DNA of 64,000 nucleotides from Mucilaginibacter gracilis (lineage in GTDB: Bacteria > Bacteroidota > Bacteroidia > Sphingobacteriales > Sphingobacteriaceae), in contig NZ_RBKU01000001.1 in assembly GCF_003633615.1 (NCBI RefSeq), positions 930,001 through 994,000 on the forward strand, in the 5' to 3' direction. Made by a program: the position numbers and the translations under genes. The stretch's first letter is position 1. Every line of letters begins with the position of its first letter. The notes beneath the pieces were generated by a model. That model was not told the origin of the DNA and made no database searches. It saw nothing but the letters and a program-made list of their open reading frames with translations. This document shows positions 34,798 to 41,996 of this stretch, in pieces.

Positions 34798-35787
34798 TTA
34801 TTTTATAATCACTGTGCTGTCATTCGCTAACTGATACTGAAAATGTTTTGAAAAGCTTAGTGCTGTCAAGACATCGCTAAGCGGTTGGTTATTGAGTTTC
34901 ATAGAGGTAATCTCAGTGAGCAGTTTAGGGCTTTGCACCTTGATATGTACATTGTATTTCCTTTCCAAAGCCTGGAACACATTGTCTAAGGATTCGTTAT
35001 CGAATACCAGCCGATTTTCGCGCCATGCAGCGATATCATTAATTCCCTGATGTTGAACTACGGATTTGGTATTATTATCAACTATTACCTGCTGACCAGG
35101 TAATAAGAATACAGCTCCTTTGTTCAAAGCGGTAATTGTTAGACCTACTTTACCTGTGGCTACTGTGATTCGTGTATCCTTTTCCTGTGCGAATGCCTTT
35201 ATCTCAAATGATGTACCCAATACTGTTACGGCCACAGTAGAAGTGCGGATTAAAAACGGATGTTCAGCCTGATGCACTACGTCAAAAAATGCCTGTCCTT
35301 TCAGATAAACCGTTCTCGTTTTACCGATAAAACGTTCTGGGTATTGTAGACACGAGCCCGCATTTAACCATATTTTAGAACTATCCGGCAAGGTTACTTG
35401 TAGGGTATGTCCCATTGGAACATTGACCGCGATCATATCAGGTTGAGCATTATTCCGTAATACCAGCAATATGCCGGCAACAACGAACACAATGACAACA
35501 GCCACCGCCCTAAACCATGTCTGGCGCCACATAGGAACGATCACCCTTTCGTCTGCGTCGATAAGGTATTGAAGCCTATTATAAACACGGCTATATACCG
35601 GCTGTCTCTCTGCTAATGTTGCTTCATCTATTCCGGTGGTATCGGCCATTTCATTTACGATGAGTTCCAAAAGGGCTTCACTATCCCTTTCCACATGAAA
35701 ATGTTGCAGTAAAGCGTTAACCTCATCCTCGGTGGCGCGACCAGCGATATACCGCTCAAAAAGCTCTTTAAGTTCGTTTGTTTCCAA
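34798..35787 (-). CDS. FecR-family anti-sigma factor
   Basis: A 329-aa inner-membrane protein. It has a cytoplasmic sigma-binding N-terminus (about 1-85, LKELFERYIAGRATEDEVNALL) and one transmembrane helix (about 90-110, FRAVAVVIVFVVAGILLVL). A periplasmic FecR domain follows (about 115-235), then a C-terminal STN-like DUF4974 domain (about 255-329). It would receive the signal from the SusC-like transporter and release the ECF sigma factor. In most such loci the sigma gene is directly upstream; here it lies 3.5 kb away across an inserted cassette. Confidence 0.92.
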   Translation of the reverse strand: METNELKELFERYIAGRATEDEVNALLQHFHVERDSEALLELIVNEMADTTGIDEATLAERQPVYSRVYNRLQYLIDADERVIVPMWRQTWFRAVAVVIVFVVAGILLVLRNNAQPDMIAVNVPMGHTLQVTLPDSSKIWLNAGSCLQYPERFIGKTRTVYLKGQAFFDVVHQAEHPFLIRTSTVAVTVLGTSFEIKAFAQEKDTRITVATGKVGLTITALNKGAVFLLPGQQVIVDNNTKSVVQHQGINDIAAWRENRLVFDNESLDNVFQALERKYNVHIKVQSPKLLTEITSMKLNNQPLSDVLTALSFSKHFQYQLANDSTVIIK

Positions 35788-35813
35788 TTTTCTTTTGATT
35801 AATTCCGTGTGTT

Positions 35814-35844
35814 AAAAACATCCCCCCGCCTCGCGCGGAGGGGA
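35814..35844 (-). terminator. Terminator-like hairpin upstream of the FecR gene
   Basis: On the minus strand a GC-rich stem (TCCCC+CCGC, 35821-35829, with GCGG+A+GGGGA, 35835-35844) is followed by TGTTTTTAAC. It sits between a 40-codon frame and the fecR start, so it could end that small transcript or attenuate fecR. Confidence 0.45.
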
Positions 35845-35891
35845 CTGCTCATCATTTAACTATAACTGATTTATCACTAAAACTTCCGGTA

Positions 35892-36014
35892 TTATTCATT
35901 CATTTTATCCCGTTCTCTCCGGTTATCTCTCCACAAGAGGATGATCCAGACAATCAATACGACACTAATGACGAATTCAACAGCAAGAACAAAGGCAGTA
36001 TTGGATTCCAACAT
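35892..36014 (-). CDS. Possible 40-aa single-pass membrane protein
   Basis: The frame reads MLESNTAFVLAVEF, continues through a strong hydrophobic helix (about 8-28, ending VWIILLW) and closes with a charged tail RDNRRERDKMNE. The topology is coherent and a terminator-like hairpin follows. No family is recognised and no promoter was identified. It lies upstream of the FecR-type gene. Confidence 0.4.
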   Translation of the reverse strand: MLESNTAFVLAVEFVISVVLIVWIILLWRDNRRERDKMNE

Positions 36015-36139
36015 TCAACGCTATAAATTATTTGCGCTGCTCGGCCCTTTCACTTCCTGTATACAGGTATGACGGGGAGCGGTAGTAGAACATCTGCTCT
36101 GAAAAAAAATATTTTTGAAAAAAATGAATAGATGTCGTT

Positions 36140-36181
36140 ATTCACAGGTTATCATACACTTTATTCATAGCTAATCATACA
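36140..36181 (+). repeat. Left 42-bp inverted repeat of the hydrolase/NmrA/HxlR cassette
   Basis: These 42 bp match the reverse complement of 39192-39233 at 39 positions. The outer end is ATTCACAG in both. The repeat consists largely of two tandem copies of a 23-bp unit (36141-36186 region, 19 of 23 identical). It lies between fecR and the last gene of the cassette. No flanking target duplication is evident. Confidence 0.8.
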
Positions 36182-36221
36182 CTTTTTTGATGGCAATGAT
36201 CTTTAGTGTCTAATCAGCTTT

Positions 36222-36256
36222 TAAATAAAAAAGCAGAACTTCAATTAAAGTTCTGC
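36222..36256 (-). terminator. Terminator of the NTF2-like gene operon
   Basis: On the minus strand, GCAGAACTT/AAGTTCTGC (36248-36256 with 36233-36241, 6-nt loop) is followed by TTTTTTATTTAA. It is 26 bp past the stop. A second small hairpin, CAGACG/CGTCTG, lies at 36260-36275. Confidence 0.85.
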
Positions 36257-36282
36257 CATCAGACGGGATCGTCTGTTTAAGA

Positions 36283-36723
36283 TCAATCGCTGGTCAATGA
36301 ACGCATCACTGCCAGGGAATCCATGTAATCACGCCAATGAATGATTTTCCGGTCCTTTATAGTGATGATAGAACAAAAGCGGTTGTCATAAGATTTTCCG
36401 GTGGAAGGCACCGTACCATGCACTTCGTACTCCAATATGATGACATTAGCCGGCTGTTGCGCTTTGTACATTCTTAAATGGTCTGCTGAATGCAGTACAT
36501 TGCTGTAACCGCTGAACCAATCCATATAAGCTTTTCTGCCCGATATCTTGTTGGTAAAGCCCGGAAAGTTGTACATGAATTCAAATACTGCATCATCTGC
36601 TACCGCATCCCAAAAATGCTCCCCGTCAACTTCCCCGGTAAGACCTTCCATGATGATGCTGAAAAAAGGCCCCGCATTTTTATTAAATCCAGGATGGTTC
36701 CTGTTGAGTTCAATCTTTTTCAT
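36283..36723 (-). CDS. NTF2-like / SnoaL-type protein
   Basis: A 146-aa single-domain protein of the cone-shaped NTF2 fold. Supporting features are DGEHFWDAVADDAVFEFMYNFPGFTNKISGRKAYMDWFSGYS and the terminal sheet RFCSIITIKDRKIIHWRDYMDSLAVM. Such proteins are small-molecule isomerases, hydrolases or binding proteins. It is the last gene of a three-gene leftward set with an alpha/beta hydrolase and an NmrA-like protein, which suggests metabolism or detoxification of a small compound. It has no signal peptide. Confidence 0.88.
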   Translation of the reverse strand: MKKIELNRNHPGFNKNAGPFFSIIMEGLTGEVDGEHFWDAVADDAVFEFMYNFPGFTNKISGRKAYMDWFSGYSNVLHSADHLRMYKAQQPANVIILEYEVHGTVPSTGKSYDNRFCSIITIKDRKIIHWRDYMDSLAVMRSLTSD

Positions 36724-36752
36724 AATGAATCATTCCAATGTTATAAAATTAC

Positions 36753-37790
36753 TTATTTCAATGCGTTTTTTAGTTCTGCCGCAGCCTGCAGCATGGATGA
36801 TCTCGTGGCGGCGATGTGCGCAAGCGGGTTAAGCAGGCCCCAGTCATGAATGACGCCGTTATAACGGGTCAGTGTTACCGCCACGCCGGCCTCATCCAGT
36901 TTACGGGCATAGGCTTCGCCTTCATCCCGCAACACATCATTTTCGGCGGTCTGCACCAATGCAGGGGGTAATCCTTTTAACTGGTCAGGGGTCGCGCGCA
37001 AAGGCGAGGCATAGATTTCATGACGTGCATTTTCGTCGGTCGTGTAGCTATCCCAGAACCAGATCATCATATTCCGGGTCAGGAAGCGGCCGTTTTCATA
37101 GGCATGATAAGACCCGTCGTCGAAAGCTGCATTGGTCACCGGCCAGAACAGCATTTGGAATTTAATCTCTGGCCCTTTTTTGTCTTTGGCCATCAATGCT
37201 ACGACCGCTGCCATATTGCCGCCGACGCTGTTGCCCGCAACAGCAAGCTTTTTACCGTTCACGCCTATTTCTTCGCCATGCAATGAAACCCATTTAGTGG
37301 CGGCATAAGCCTGGTTGATCGCAACCGGGTAATGCGCTTCGGGTGATGGCGCATAGTCGGGAAATACCGCAGCCAGCCCGCTTTCCACGACCAGGTCGCG
37401 GACGAAGCGGCGGTGCGTAGGATAATCCCCTAATACCCATCCGCCACCATGGAAGAACATGAACACGGGAATATCTTTTTTCGCACCGGCCGGCTTAACG
37501 ATATGGATATTAACTGTGATGCCATCCTGCGTGATGATCTTTTCCGACTCTTCAATACCGGAATAATCGACGGATACAGATTGCTGTGCGCCGGCCAGCA
37601 CTTGTCTTGCATCGGCGGGTGAAAGCTGTTCAAGCGGCTTACCACCACCGGAGTTTAAAGCCTTTAAAAAAGTACGTACATCCTTTAGGATCAAAGGATC
37701 ATTTTCTGCTTTGGGGTTGTTTTGGGCCATAACATTGAGTGTTATAATAAAAAGTAAATAAATGAGGGTTACTAATCTTTTGCGTTTCAT
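36753..37790 (-). CDS. Secreted alpha/beta hydrolase (HSL-type esterase)
   Basis: The 345-aa protein has a signal peptide (MKRKRLVTLIYLLFIITLNVMAQ). The oxyanion motif HGGGW is at 114-118 and the nucleophile Ser188 in GNSVGG. Acid and base are probably the Asp in AENDVLRDEGEAY and the His in VIHDWGLL. This is the hormone-sensitive-lipase family of carboxylesterases. It acts outside the cytoplasm, unlike its neighbours. It is 29 bp upstream of the NTF2-like gene. Confidence 0.93.
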   Translation of the reverse strand: MKRKRLVTLIYLLFIITLNVMAQNNPKAENDPLILKDVRTFLKALNSGGGKPLEQLSPADARQVLAGAQQSVSVDYSGIEESEKIITQDGITVNIHIVKPAGAKKDIPVFMFFHGGGWVLGDYPTHRRFVRDLVVESGLAAVFPDYAPSPEAHYPVAINQAYAATKWVSLHGEEIGVNGKKLAVAGNSVGGNMAAVVALMAKDKKGPEIKFQMLFWPVTNAAFDDGSYHAYENGRFLTRNMMIWFWDSYTTDENARHEIYASPLRATPDQLKGLPPALVQTAENDVLRDEGEAYARKLDEAGVAVTLTRYNGVIHDWGLLNPLAHIAATRSSMLQAAAELKNALK

Positions 37791-37817
37791 GATGCGGGTG
37801 TTTAAAAAATGATCGAT

Positions 37818-38714
37818 TTAGGCTGCGTTGTACGCCGCAGCGAACACGTCCCTGGCGAATACCTCTGCGGTGGTGGGTGATGAATTTTCAGCCGTCCGTT
37901 GCTGGTAGTTCATGATGCCGTTTTTCAGGGAAGTTTCCATGTTCACGATATCTTCAGCGACGTTTTCGGAAATGCCCTGACTGATCATACCCGCTTTAGC
38001 TTGTTCAACCGGAAATTCTACCAGTTGCAAATCGGGTTTGCCAATTGATCTTCCCAGGATACCGGTGATCTCGCTAAAGGAATAGTTCCGGTCGCCCAAA
38101 ACGGGCCGAACCACTTTGCCCTCAAAATCCAGGTTAGCTAATGCTTTTGCGGCAACAGCTGCCACGTCGCTGGTCGCTACCATCGGTATTGGGTGATCCG
38201 GGTAAGCGGTCGTGCCGTTGATCCCGCTGTTTTTGATGAGGTTGATATTGAGTAACGCATTATCGAGAAAATAAGCCGAACGCAGGTGCATGACATTGAC
38301 GTCTTTTAATTGGTTCAGCTTGACTTCCTGTTCAGCCAGGCCGGCAATTAGGCCATTGCCTTCGTGTAACTGTGCACCCGCGCTGCTCAGGCTGACCACA
38401 TATTGAATACCCGATCTTTTGATCGCCTCAATAGCCGCATCCCCGACTTCCCTTTGGAACGCCCGGTAGTCTCGTGCTGTGAAATTTGGTGGTAACAAAA
38501 TAAAGGCGCTGTCGGCACCCTTAAATGCAGCAGTCAATAAATCAGCATCGGTGATATCGCCGGGGATCAGTTCGGCCCCTGTATGACCGAACCTTTTTTC
38601 GAGGTCTTCCGACCTGGCAATTAATTTTACATGGTGTCCTTCGTTAATGAGAAGGTCTGCGATCTTACCGCCAACTTTGCCGGTGGCGCCTAAAACGACG
38701 ATTGTCTTTTTCAT
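37818..38714 (-). CDS. NmrA-like NAD(P)-binding protein
   Basis: A 298-aa atypical short-chain dehydrogenase. The N-terminal dinucleotide motif GATGKVG lies in KTIVVLGATGKVGGKIADLL. The NmrA/TMR-like core continues with ADSAFILLPPNF and YVVSLSSAGA. I use ATG 38714, nine codons inside the frame, because it starts the Rossmann strand directly. Related proteins are NAD(P)H-quinone reductases or redox sensors. The divergent HxlR gene supports a quinone/electrophile response. Confidence 0.9.
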   Translation of the reverse strand: MKKTIVVLGATGKVGGKIADLLINEGHHVKLIARSEDLEKRFGHTGAELIPGDITDADLLTAAFKGADSAFILLPPNFTARDYRAFQREVGDAAIEAIKRSGIQYVVSLSSAGAQLHEGNGLIAGLAEQEVKLNQLKDVNVMHLRSAYFLDNALLNINLIKNSGINGTTAYPDHPIPMVATSDVAAVAAKALANLDFEGKVVRPVLGDRNYSFSEITGILGRSIGKPDLQLVEFPVEQAKAGMISQGISENVAEDIVNMETSLKNGIMNYQQRTAENSSPTTAEVFARDVFAAAYNAA

Positions 38715-38768
38715 AAATTTTTTCTTTTTTGTTGAGGACAAATTTCTATATTTGATTTCATAATCACC

Positions 38769-38794
38769 AGTACATACTAATTTGTACTATAGTA
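38769..38794. promoter_or_regulatory. Putative HxlR operator in the divergent promoter region
   Basis: AGTACA (38769-38774) and TGTACT (38783-38788) form a dyad, overlapped by the palindrome TACTATAGTA (38785-38794). It lies between the divergent NmrA-like gene and HxlR start codons. The TACT...AGTA layout resembles known YodB-type HxlR sites. Confidence 0.55.
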
Positions 38795-38809
38795 TCTAAA
38801 AAGAAAGTA

Positions 38810-39163
38810 ATGAGAAAAACAACGTCAACCAACTTTTCTAACGAAGAAGCGCTGGCTGCTATTTGCCCGATGCACAATGTGATGCGGGTATTGGGCGGGC
38901 GCTGGAAGATCGCGCTGCTGTATTTTATCCACCAGGGCCATCACCGTTTTGGTTTATTGCAAAAGAAAATGCCTTTTATCACCACGAAAATGCTCAGCGC
39001 ACAACTCAAAGAACTGGAACAGGACGATCTGGTGATCAGAAAGATTTATGCTGAAATGCCGCCACGTGTCGAATACTCGTTAACCGAAAAAGCACAAACT
39101 TTATTACCCGTATTGGAAGACCTTTATAATTGGGGAGAACAATACATCACGGCCCAGGCATAA
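38810..39163 (+). CDS. HxlR-family transcriptional regulator
   Basis: A 117-aa winged-helix regulator. CPMHNVMRVLGGRWKIALLYFI at the N-terminus, KKMPFITTKMLSAQLKELEQDDLVIRKIY (recognition helix and wing) and RVEYSLTEKAQTLLPVL are diagnostic. Cys19 sits at the position of the redox-sensing cysteine in YodB/QorR-type members. It is divergent from the NmrA-like gene and probably represses it until a thiol-reactive compound modifies Cys19. Confidence 0.93.
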   Translation: MRKTTSTNFSNEEALAAICPMHNVMRVLGGRWKIALLYFIHQGHHRFGLLQKKMPFITTKMLSAQLKELEQDDLVIRKIYAEMPPRVEYSLTEKAQTLLPVLEDLYNWGEQYITAQA

Positions 39164-39191
39164 AAATCGCACAGATATAAGACAACATACA

Positions 39192-39233
39192 TGTATGATC
39201 AACTATGAATAAAGTGTATGATAAACTGTGAAT
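39192..39233 (-). repeat. Right 42-bp inverted repeat of the cassette
   Basis: The reverse complement matches 36140-36181 at 39 of 42 positions, with mismatches at 39200, 39202 and 39225. It sits in the 87-bp gap between convergent HxlR and sigma-factor genes, where a promoter operator would not be expected. Confidence 0.8.
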
Positions 39234-39250
39234 TATAACAATAGAGCCTT

Positions 39251-39850
39251 TTACGGGTGATGCATTAACCCGATGAGAATGATGGTAATGGTTGCCTCCT
39301 GCGAATTAATAAAGTGCTTTTGGATAGCACGTTTTGCTTTTACGAGATGGTCATTTATGGTCGAAGTGGAAATCCCCAATATCTGGCTTACCTCCTGATA
39401 GCTTTTACCCTCTACTTTACACAGGTTGTAAACCATACGGCGCTGGGGCGACAGCGAAGAAATTGCCTGTTCTATTAGTACATTGCTTTCCTTAAAATTG
39501 ATATGGTCTTCGATATGGTCATACAATTCAGTCATGGTGTAAGTTAGCCGCTGAATGAGCTTCTTATCTAAAGCGGCTTTACGGTAAAAATCCGCCACGA
39601 GGTTAGCGGCCATCCGGTACAGGTAGGAAGAGAATGATTGTACGTCTGAAAGATTGGTCCGGTTGAGCCATAATTTAAAGAACACTTCCTGTAGCAATTC
39701 CTCAGCAAGATCGTCGACGCGTACCAGCTTCAGGAGGCTCCCGTAAATCCTGTCCTTGTATTGACGATAAATATGATCAAAGGCCCGTCTGTCCCCTGCC
39801 TGTAACCGCAACAGCATTTCTTTTTCATCCACATGCAGGGGAACAATCAT
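39251..39850 (-). CDS. ECF RNA polymerase sigma factor
   Basis: A 199-aa sigma-70-family protein. Region 2 (about 15-85) contains YRQYKDRIYGSLLKLV and EELLQEVFFKLWLNR. Region 4 (about 120-180) contains SLSPQRRMVYNLCKVEGKSYQEVSQILGISTSTINDHLVKAKRAI. This type in Bacteroidetes partners FecR proteins and drives SusC/SusD genes. Its FecR partner is probably at 34798, beyond the inverted-repeat cassette. The last residues are hydrophobic (TITIILIGLM). Confidence 0.93.
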   Translation of the reverse strand: MIVPLHVDEKEMLLRLQAGDRRAFDHIYRQYKDRIYGSLLKLVRVDDLAEELLQEVFFKLWLNRTNLSDVQSFSSYLYRMAANLVADFYRKAALDKKLIQRLTYTMTELYDHIEDHINFKESNVLIEQAISSLSPQRRMVYNLCKVEGKSYQEVSQILGISTSTINDHLVKAKRAIQKHFINSQEATITIILIGLMHHP

Positions 39851-39920
39851 CCTTACCGTATAATACGATAAAGTTAAATAAATATTTATCCAATGTAAAG
39901 ACCCTGAGCATAAAGTATCA

Positions 39921-40286
39921 TTACTGATACTCTATGCGAAATTGGATACCGCCAACAGCGGAAAAACCACTGGCACCATAGGTAAGATCCATACTACCTT
40001 CTTTATGGACAAGTTTCGTCGCGCCCGCGCCCTGGAATACTAACGTAACCGGAAGCTGGTTTTCAATTGCAAAACCCGTTTGGTTGGAGGCTTGCTCAAT
40101 AAACCGGCTGTCCATTTGTGAAAGGTATGTTCGCTGTGCCTGATTTAATGTGAAATTGTCATTGAGCCAGGTAACAAGATCACTGCGGATTAAGTTCGCC
40201 TGCGTTAGGCGGTCGTTTTGACTAAGCTGATTAAGTTCTGCTTGTTTTTGCTGAACGCCAGCGGAGGTAAATGGTTGTTGTGACAT
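39921..40286 (-). CDS. Hypothetical protein
   Basis: A 121-aa soluble protein with a Gln-rich N-terminal helix region (PFTSAGVQQKQAELNQLSQNDRLTQ) and a strand-rich C-terminus. There is no signal peptide, and I do not recognise a family. It is followed on the same strand by the sigma factor after 70 bp and is divergent from the LytTR gene. Confidence 0.6.
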   Translation of the reverse strand: MSQQPFTSAGVQQKQAELNQLSQNDRLTQANLIRSDLVTWLNDNFTLNQAQRTYLSQMDSRFIEQASNQTGFAIENQLPVTLVFQGAGATKLVHKEGSMDLTYGASGFSAVGGIQFRIEYQ

Positions 40287-40389
40287 AATATAAATTAGTT
40301 AGTTAAACACGTAATAGGCTACGTTAAAAAGGGGTAGGAAAAAAACAGAAACGGCGAATTATTGTTTTAACAAAAATAATATTGCTTGT

Positions 40390-41217
40390 ATGAGCCTTGA
40401 AAAAACATCATCTGGCTATAATGATCTTTATTTCAGAATTATTTTAGCCTTACTTGCCGCACACACTATACTTTGGTTCGCCGCCAAAGAAAGTATCTTC
40501 CAGTTATGGACCTCATGGTTCTATTACCGAGACATGGCGCTCAGTTTTCTGATCGCATTTTTGTTGATCAGTGAAGTTTACCTGGCTACCTCTAAGCTGG
40601 ATAAAAAATATGATTGGAAGCAGTATACGGCTGAGCGCATCGGCTTGCAGGTAACCTTTGCGCTGGTTATGCCCTGCATTACCGCTTTTCTTTTGGCTGC
40701 CGGATATTTTCGCATTTTTCATCTGAATATCCTGGAAACAGACTATATAAAATTGGATTTCCCTGTGATCGTAATCCTGATAATATTACTGAATGTCTAC
40801 TATTTGGCCTTTTATTTTTACAGACAATGGCAGCTTGCAGAAAGCAAACAGATCTCCGTTGAAAAACCATTGAGGAAGGTAAGGGAAACTTTTGTTGTAC
40901 AGAAAGGAGCGAAGAATATTCCGTTGCCCGTAGAAACGATAAGCTACTTTTATCATGACGGGCAGTACAATTTTCTGCGCACGAAAGAACGTGAGGATTT
41001 TATGGTTAACCAGCCATTGGACGAGGTACAGAAAGTATTGCCTGATAGCCTTTTCTTCCGGGTCAACAGGCAAATGATTGTAAATTTCAACGCTTGCCAG
41101 CATTTTGAACCCATAGAATTTGGCAAACTGGAATTGATCGTAACCCCTACGACAAAAGAGCAGATCGTCATCAGCCAGAAAAGGGCGAAGCAATTTAAAG
41201 AATGGATCAGCAGATAA
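40390..41217 (+). CDS. Membrane-bound LytTR-family regulator
   Basis: The 275-aa protein has four predicted transmembrane helices (about 12-30, 42-62, 85-112, 120-145) and a cytoplasmic C-terminal LytTR DNA-binding domain (about 165-272). The latter includes ETISYFYHDGQYNFLRTKEREDFMVNQPLDEVQKVLPDSLFFRVNRQMIVN. There is no receiver domain, so it is a one-component membrane regulator. Tandem 20-bp repeats 62 bp after its stop precede a tiny membrane-protein frame and are its likely binding site. Confidence 0.9.
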   Translation: MSLEKTSSGYNDLYFRIILALLAAHTILWFAAKESIFQLWTSWFYYRDMALSFLIAFLLISEVYLATSKLDKKYDWKQYTAERIGLQVTFALVMPCITAFLLAAGYFRIFHLNILETDYIKLDFPVIVILIILLNVYYLAFYFYRQWQLAESKQISVEKPLRKVRETFVVQKGAKNIPLPVETISYFYHDGQYNFLRTKEREDFMVNQPLDEVQKVLPDSLFFRVNRQMIVNFNACQHFEPIEFGKLELIVTPTTKEQIVISQKRAKQFKEWISR

Positions 41218-41278
41218 GGTAGCTAATCCCAAAACGGGCCAGCTGCTCTTAACCATTACTTAAAATTGTTATCGATAT

Positions 41279-41318
41279 ACCGTTTAGAAACTTTTTTGAC
41301 CGTTCAGAAACTTTTTTA
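41279..41318 (+). promoter_or_regulatory. Tandem 20-bp direct repeats, putative LytTR site
   Basis: Two adjoining copies (41279-41298, 41299-41318) match at 18 of 20 positions and begin ACCGTTTAG and ACCGTTCAG. LytTR proteins bind direct repeats about two turns apart, and ACCGTTC equals the start of the AlgR box. A TATTTTCG (-7-like, 7 of 8) follows at 41340-41347. Confidence 0.6.
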
Positions 41319-41368
41319 GTTCTCAAAAAAATGTTCATTTATTTTCGCTCGAAAGAGTAAAACTAAAC

Positions 41369-41500
41369 TTGGAGCACAAAAACAAAAAAAGGAAAAATTA
41401 TCGGTGGACTGATATCGGCACGTTAACAGTAATATTGATTATTGGGGCGACCATCATCATTTACATATATGTTCTTCTAAACGGCTCGCTGGATGTATAA
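41369..41500 (+). CDS. Possible 43-aa single-pass membrane protein (TTG start)
   Basis: The frame begins at TTG 41369 with EHKNKKRKNYRWTDIG, followed by a strong hydrophobic helix (about 17-37) and a short tail. GAAAGAG at 41351-41357 could aid ribosome binding. The -7-like box and the tandem repeats directly upstream support expression. No ATG is available in frame. The basic N-terminus predicts N-in topology. Confidence 0.4.
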   Translation: MEHKNKKRKNYRWTDIGTLTVILIIGATIIIYIYVLLNGSLDV

Positions 41501-41531
41501 TCAACCACTACTTTGATTGATTTATTTAATC

Positions 41532-41560
41532 AAAAAAAGCCAGCCTGAGAACAGGCCAGC
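41532..41560 (-). terminator. Terminator of the PKD protein-REC operon
   Basis: On the minus strand a stem of about 9 bp with two G-T wobbles (GCTGGCCTG/CAGGCTGGC, TTCT loop) is followed by TTTTTTTG. It lies 30 bp past the REC-protein stop. Confidence 0.8.
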
Positions 41561-41590
41561 CAGTTTATATACCTCATTTTCTAACCCAAT

Positions 41591-41971
41591 TTAGCCAACT
41601 GCGAGTAATCCTAAGATCATCGTCTTAAGCTCCCACGAACTATTACCCTTTACCCAGCAGGCATCAGCACCGCTTGCGAGCATCCCCGGAATTTCCCCGT
41701 TATTAAAGGTGTAGCCCAATATCTTTATCCGCGGCCACTGCCGTTTCAGGACGTTTGCAGTTTCCATGCCATTCATCACCGGCATATTAATGTCAAGCAG
41801 ACAAAGATCAGGTAACACAGGACACTCATCTAACTGCAATAGAAAGTCTTTACCATTCACAGCCTGCAGGACAACCTGAAATCCCATAGTTGTGAGCATG
41901 TTGCTCATGCCTTCGCGTACAAGGGCATGGTCATCCACTACCGCGATGGTAATGGGAGTTGTAATATCCAT
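41591..41971 (-). CDS. Single-domain (REC-only) response regulator
   Basis: A 126-aa receiver domain only. D13/D14 form the acidic pocket, D60 in LLDINMPVMNG is the phosphoacceptor and K108 in WVKGN is the conserved lysine. No output domain follows; the stop is close to the domain end and a terminator follows. It is 25 bp downstream of a large T9SS protein gene, so they are co-transcribed. It could be a phosphate sink, a CheY-like protein or a truncated NarL-type regulator. Confidence 0.88.
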   Translation of the reverse strand: MDITTPITIAVVDDHALVREGMSNMLTTMGFQVVLQAVNGKDFLLQLDECPVLPDLCLLDINMPVMNGMETANVLKRQWPRIKILGYTFNNGEIPGMLASGADACWVKGNSSWELKTMILGLLAVG

Positions 41972-41996
41972 TTTAAAATGAGGGGTAAAAAAGGGG

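Noticed and set aside
36140-39233. Cassette as a classical insertion sequence
   Set aside because: No transposase gene and no target-site duplication could be seen, so it is listed only as a repeat-bounded cassette.
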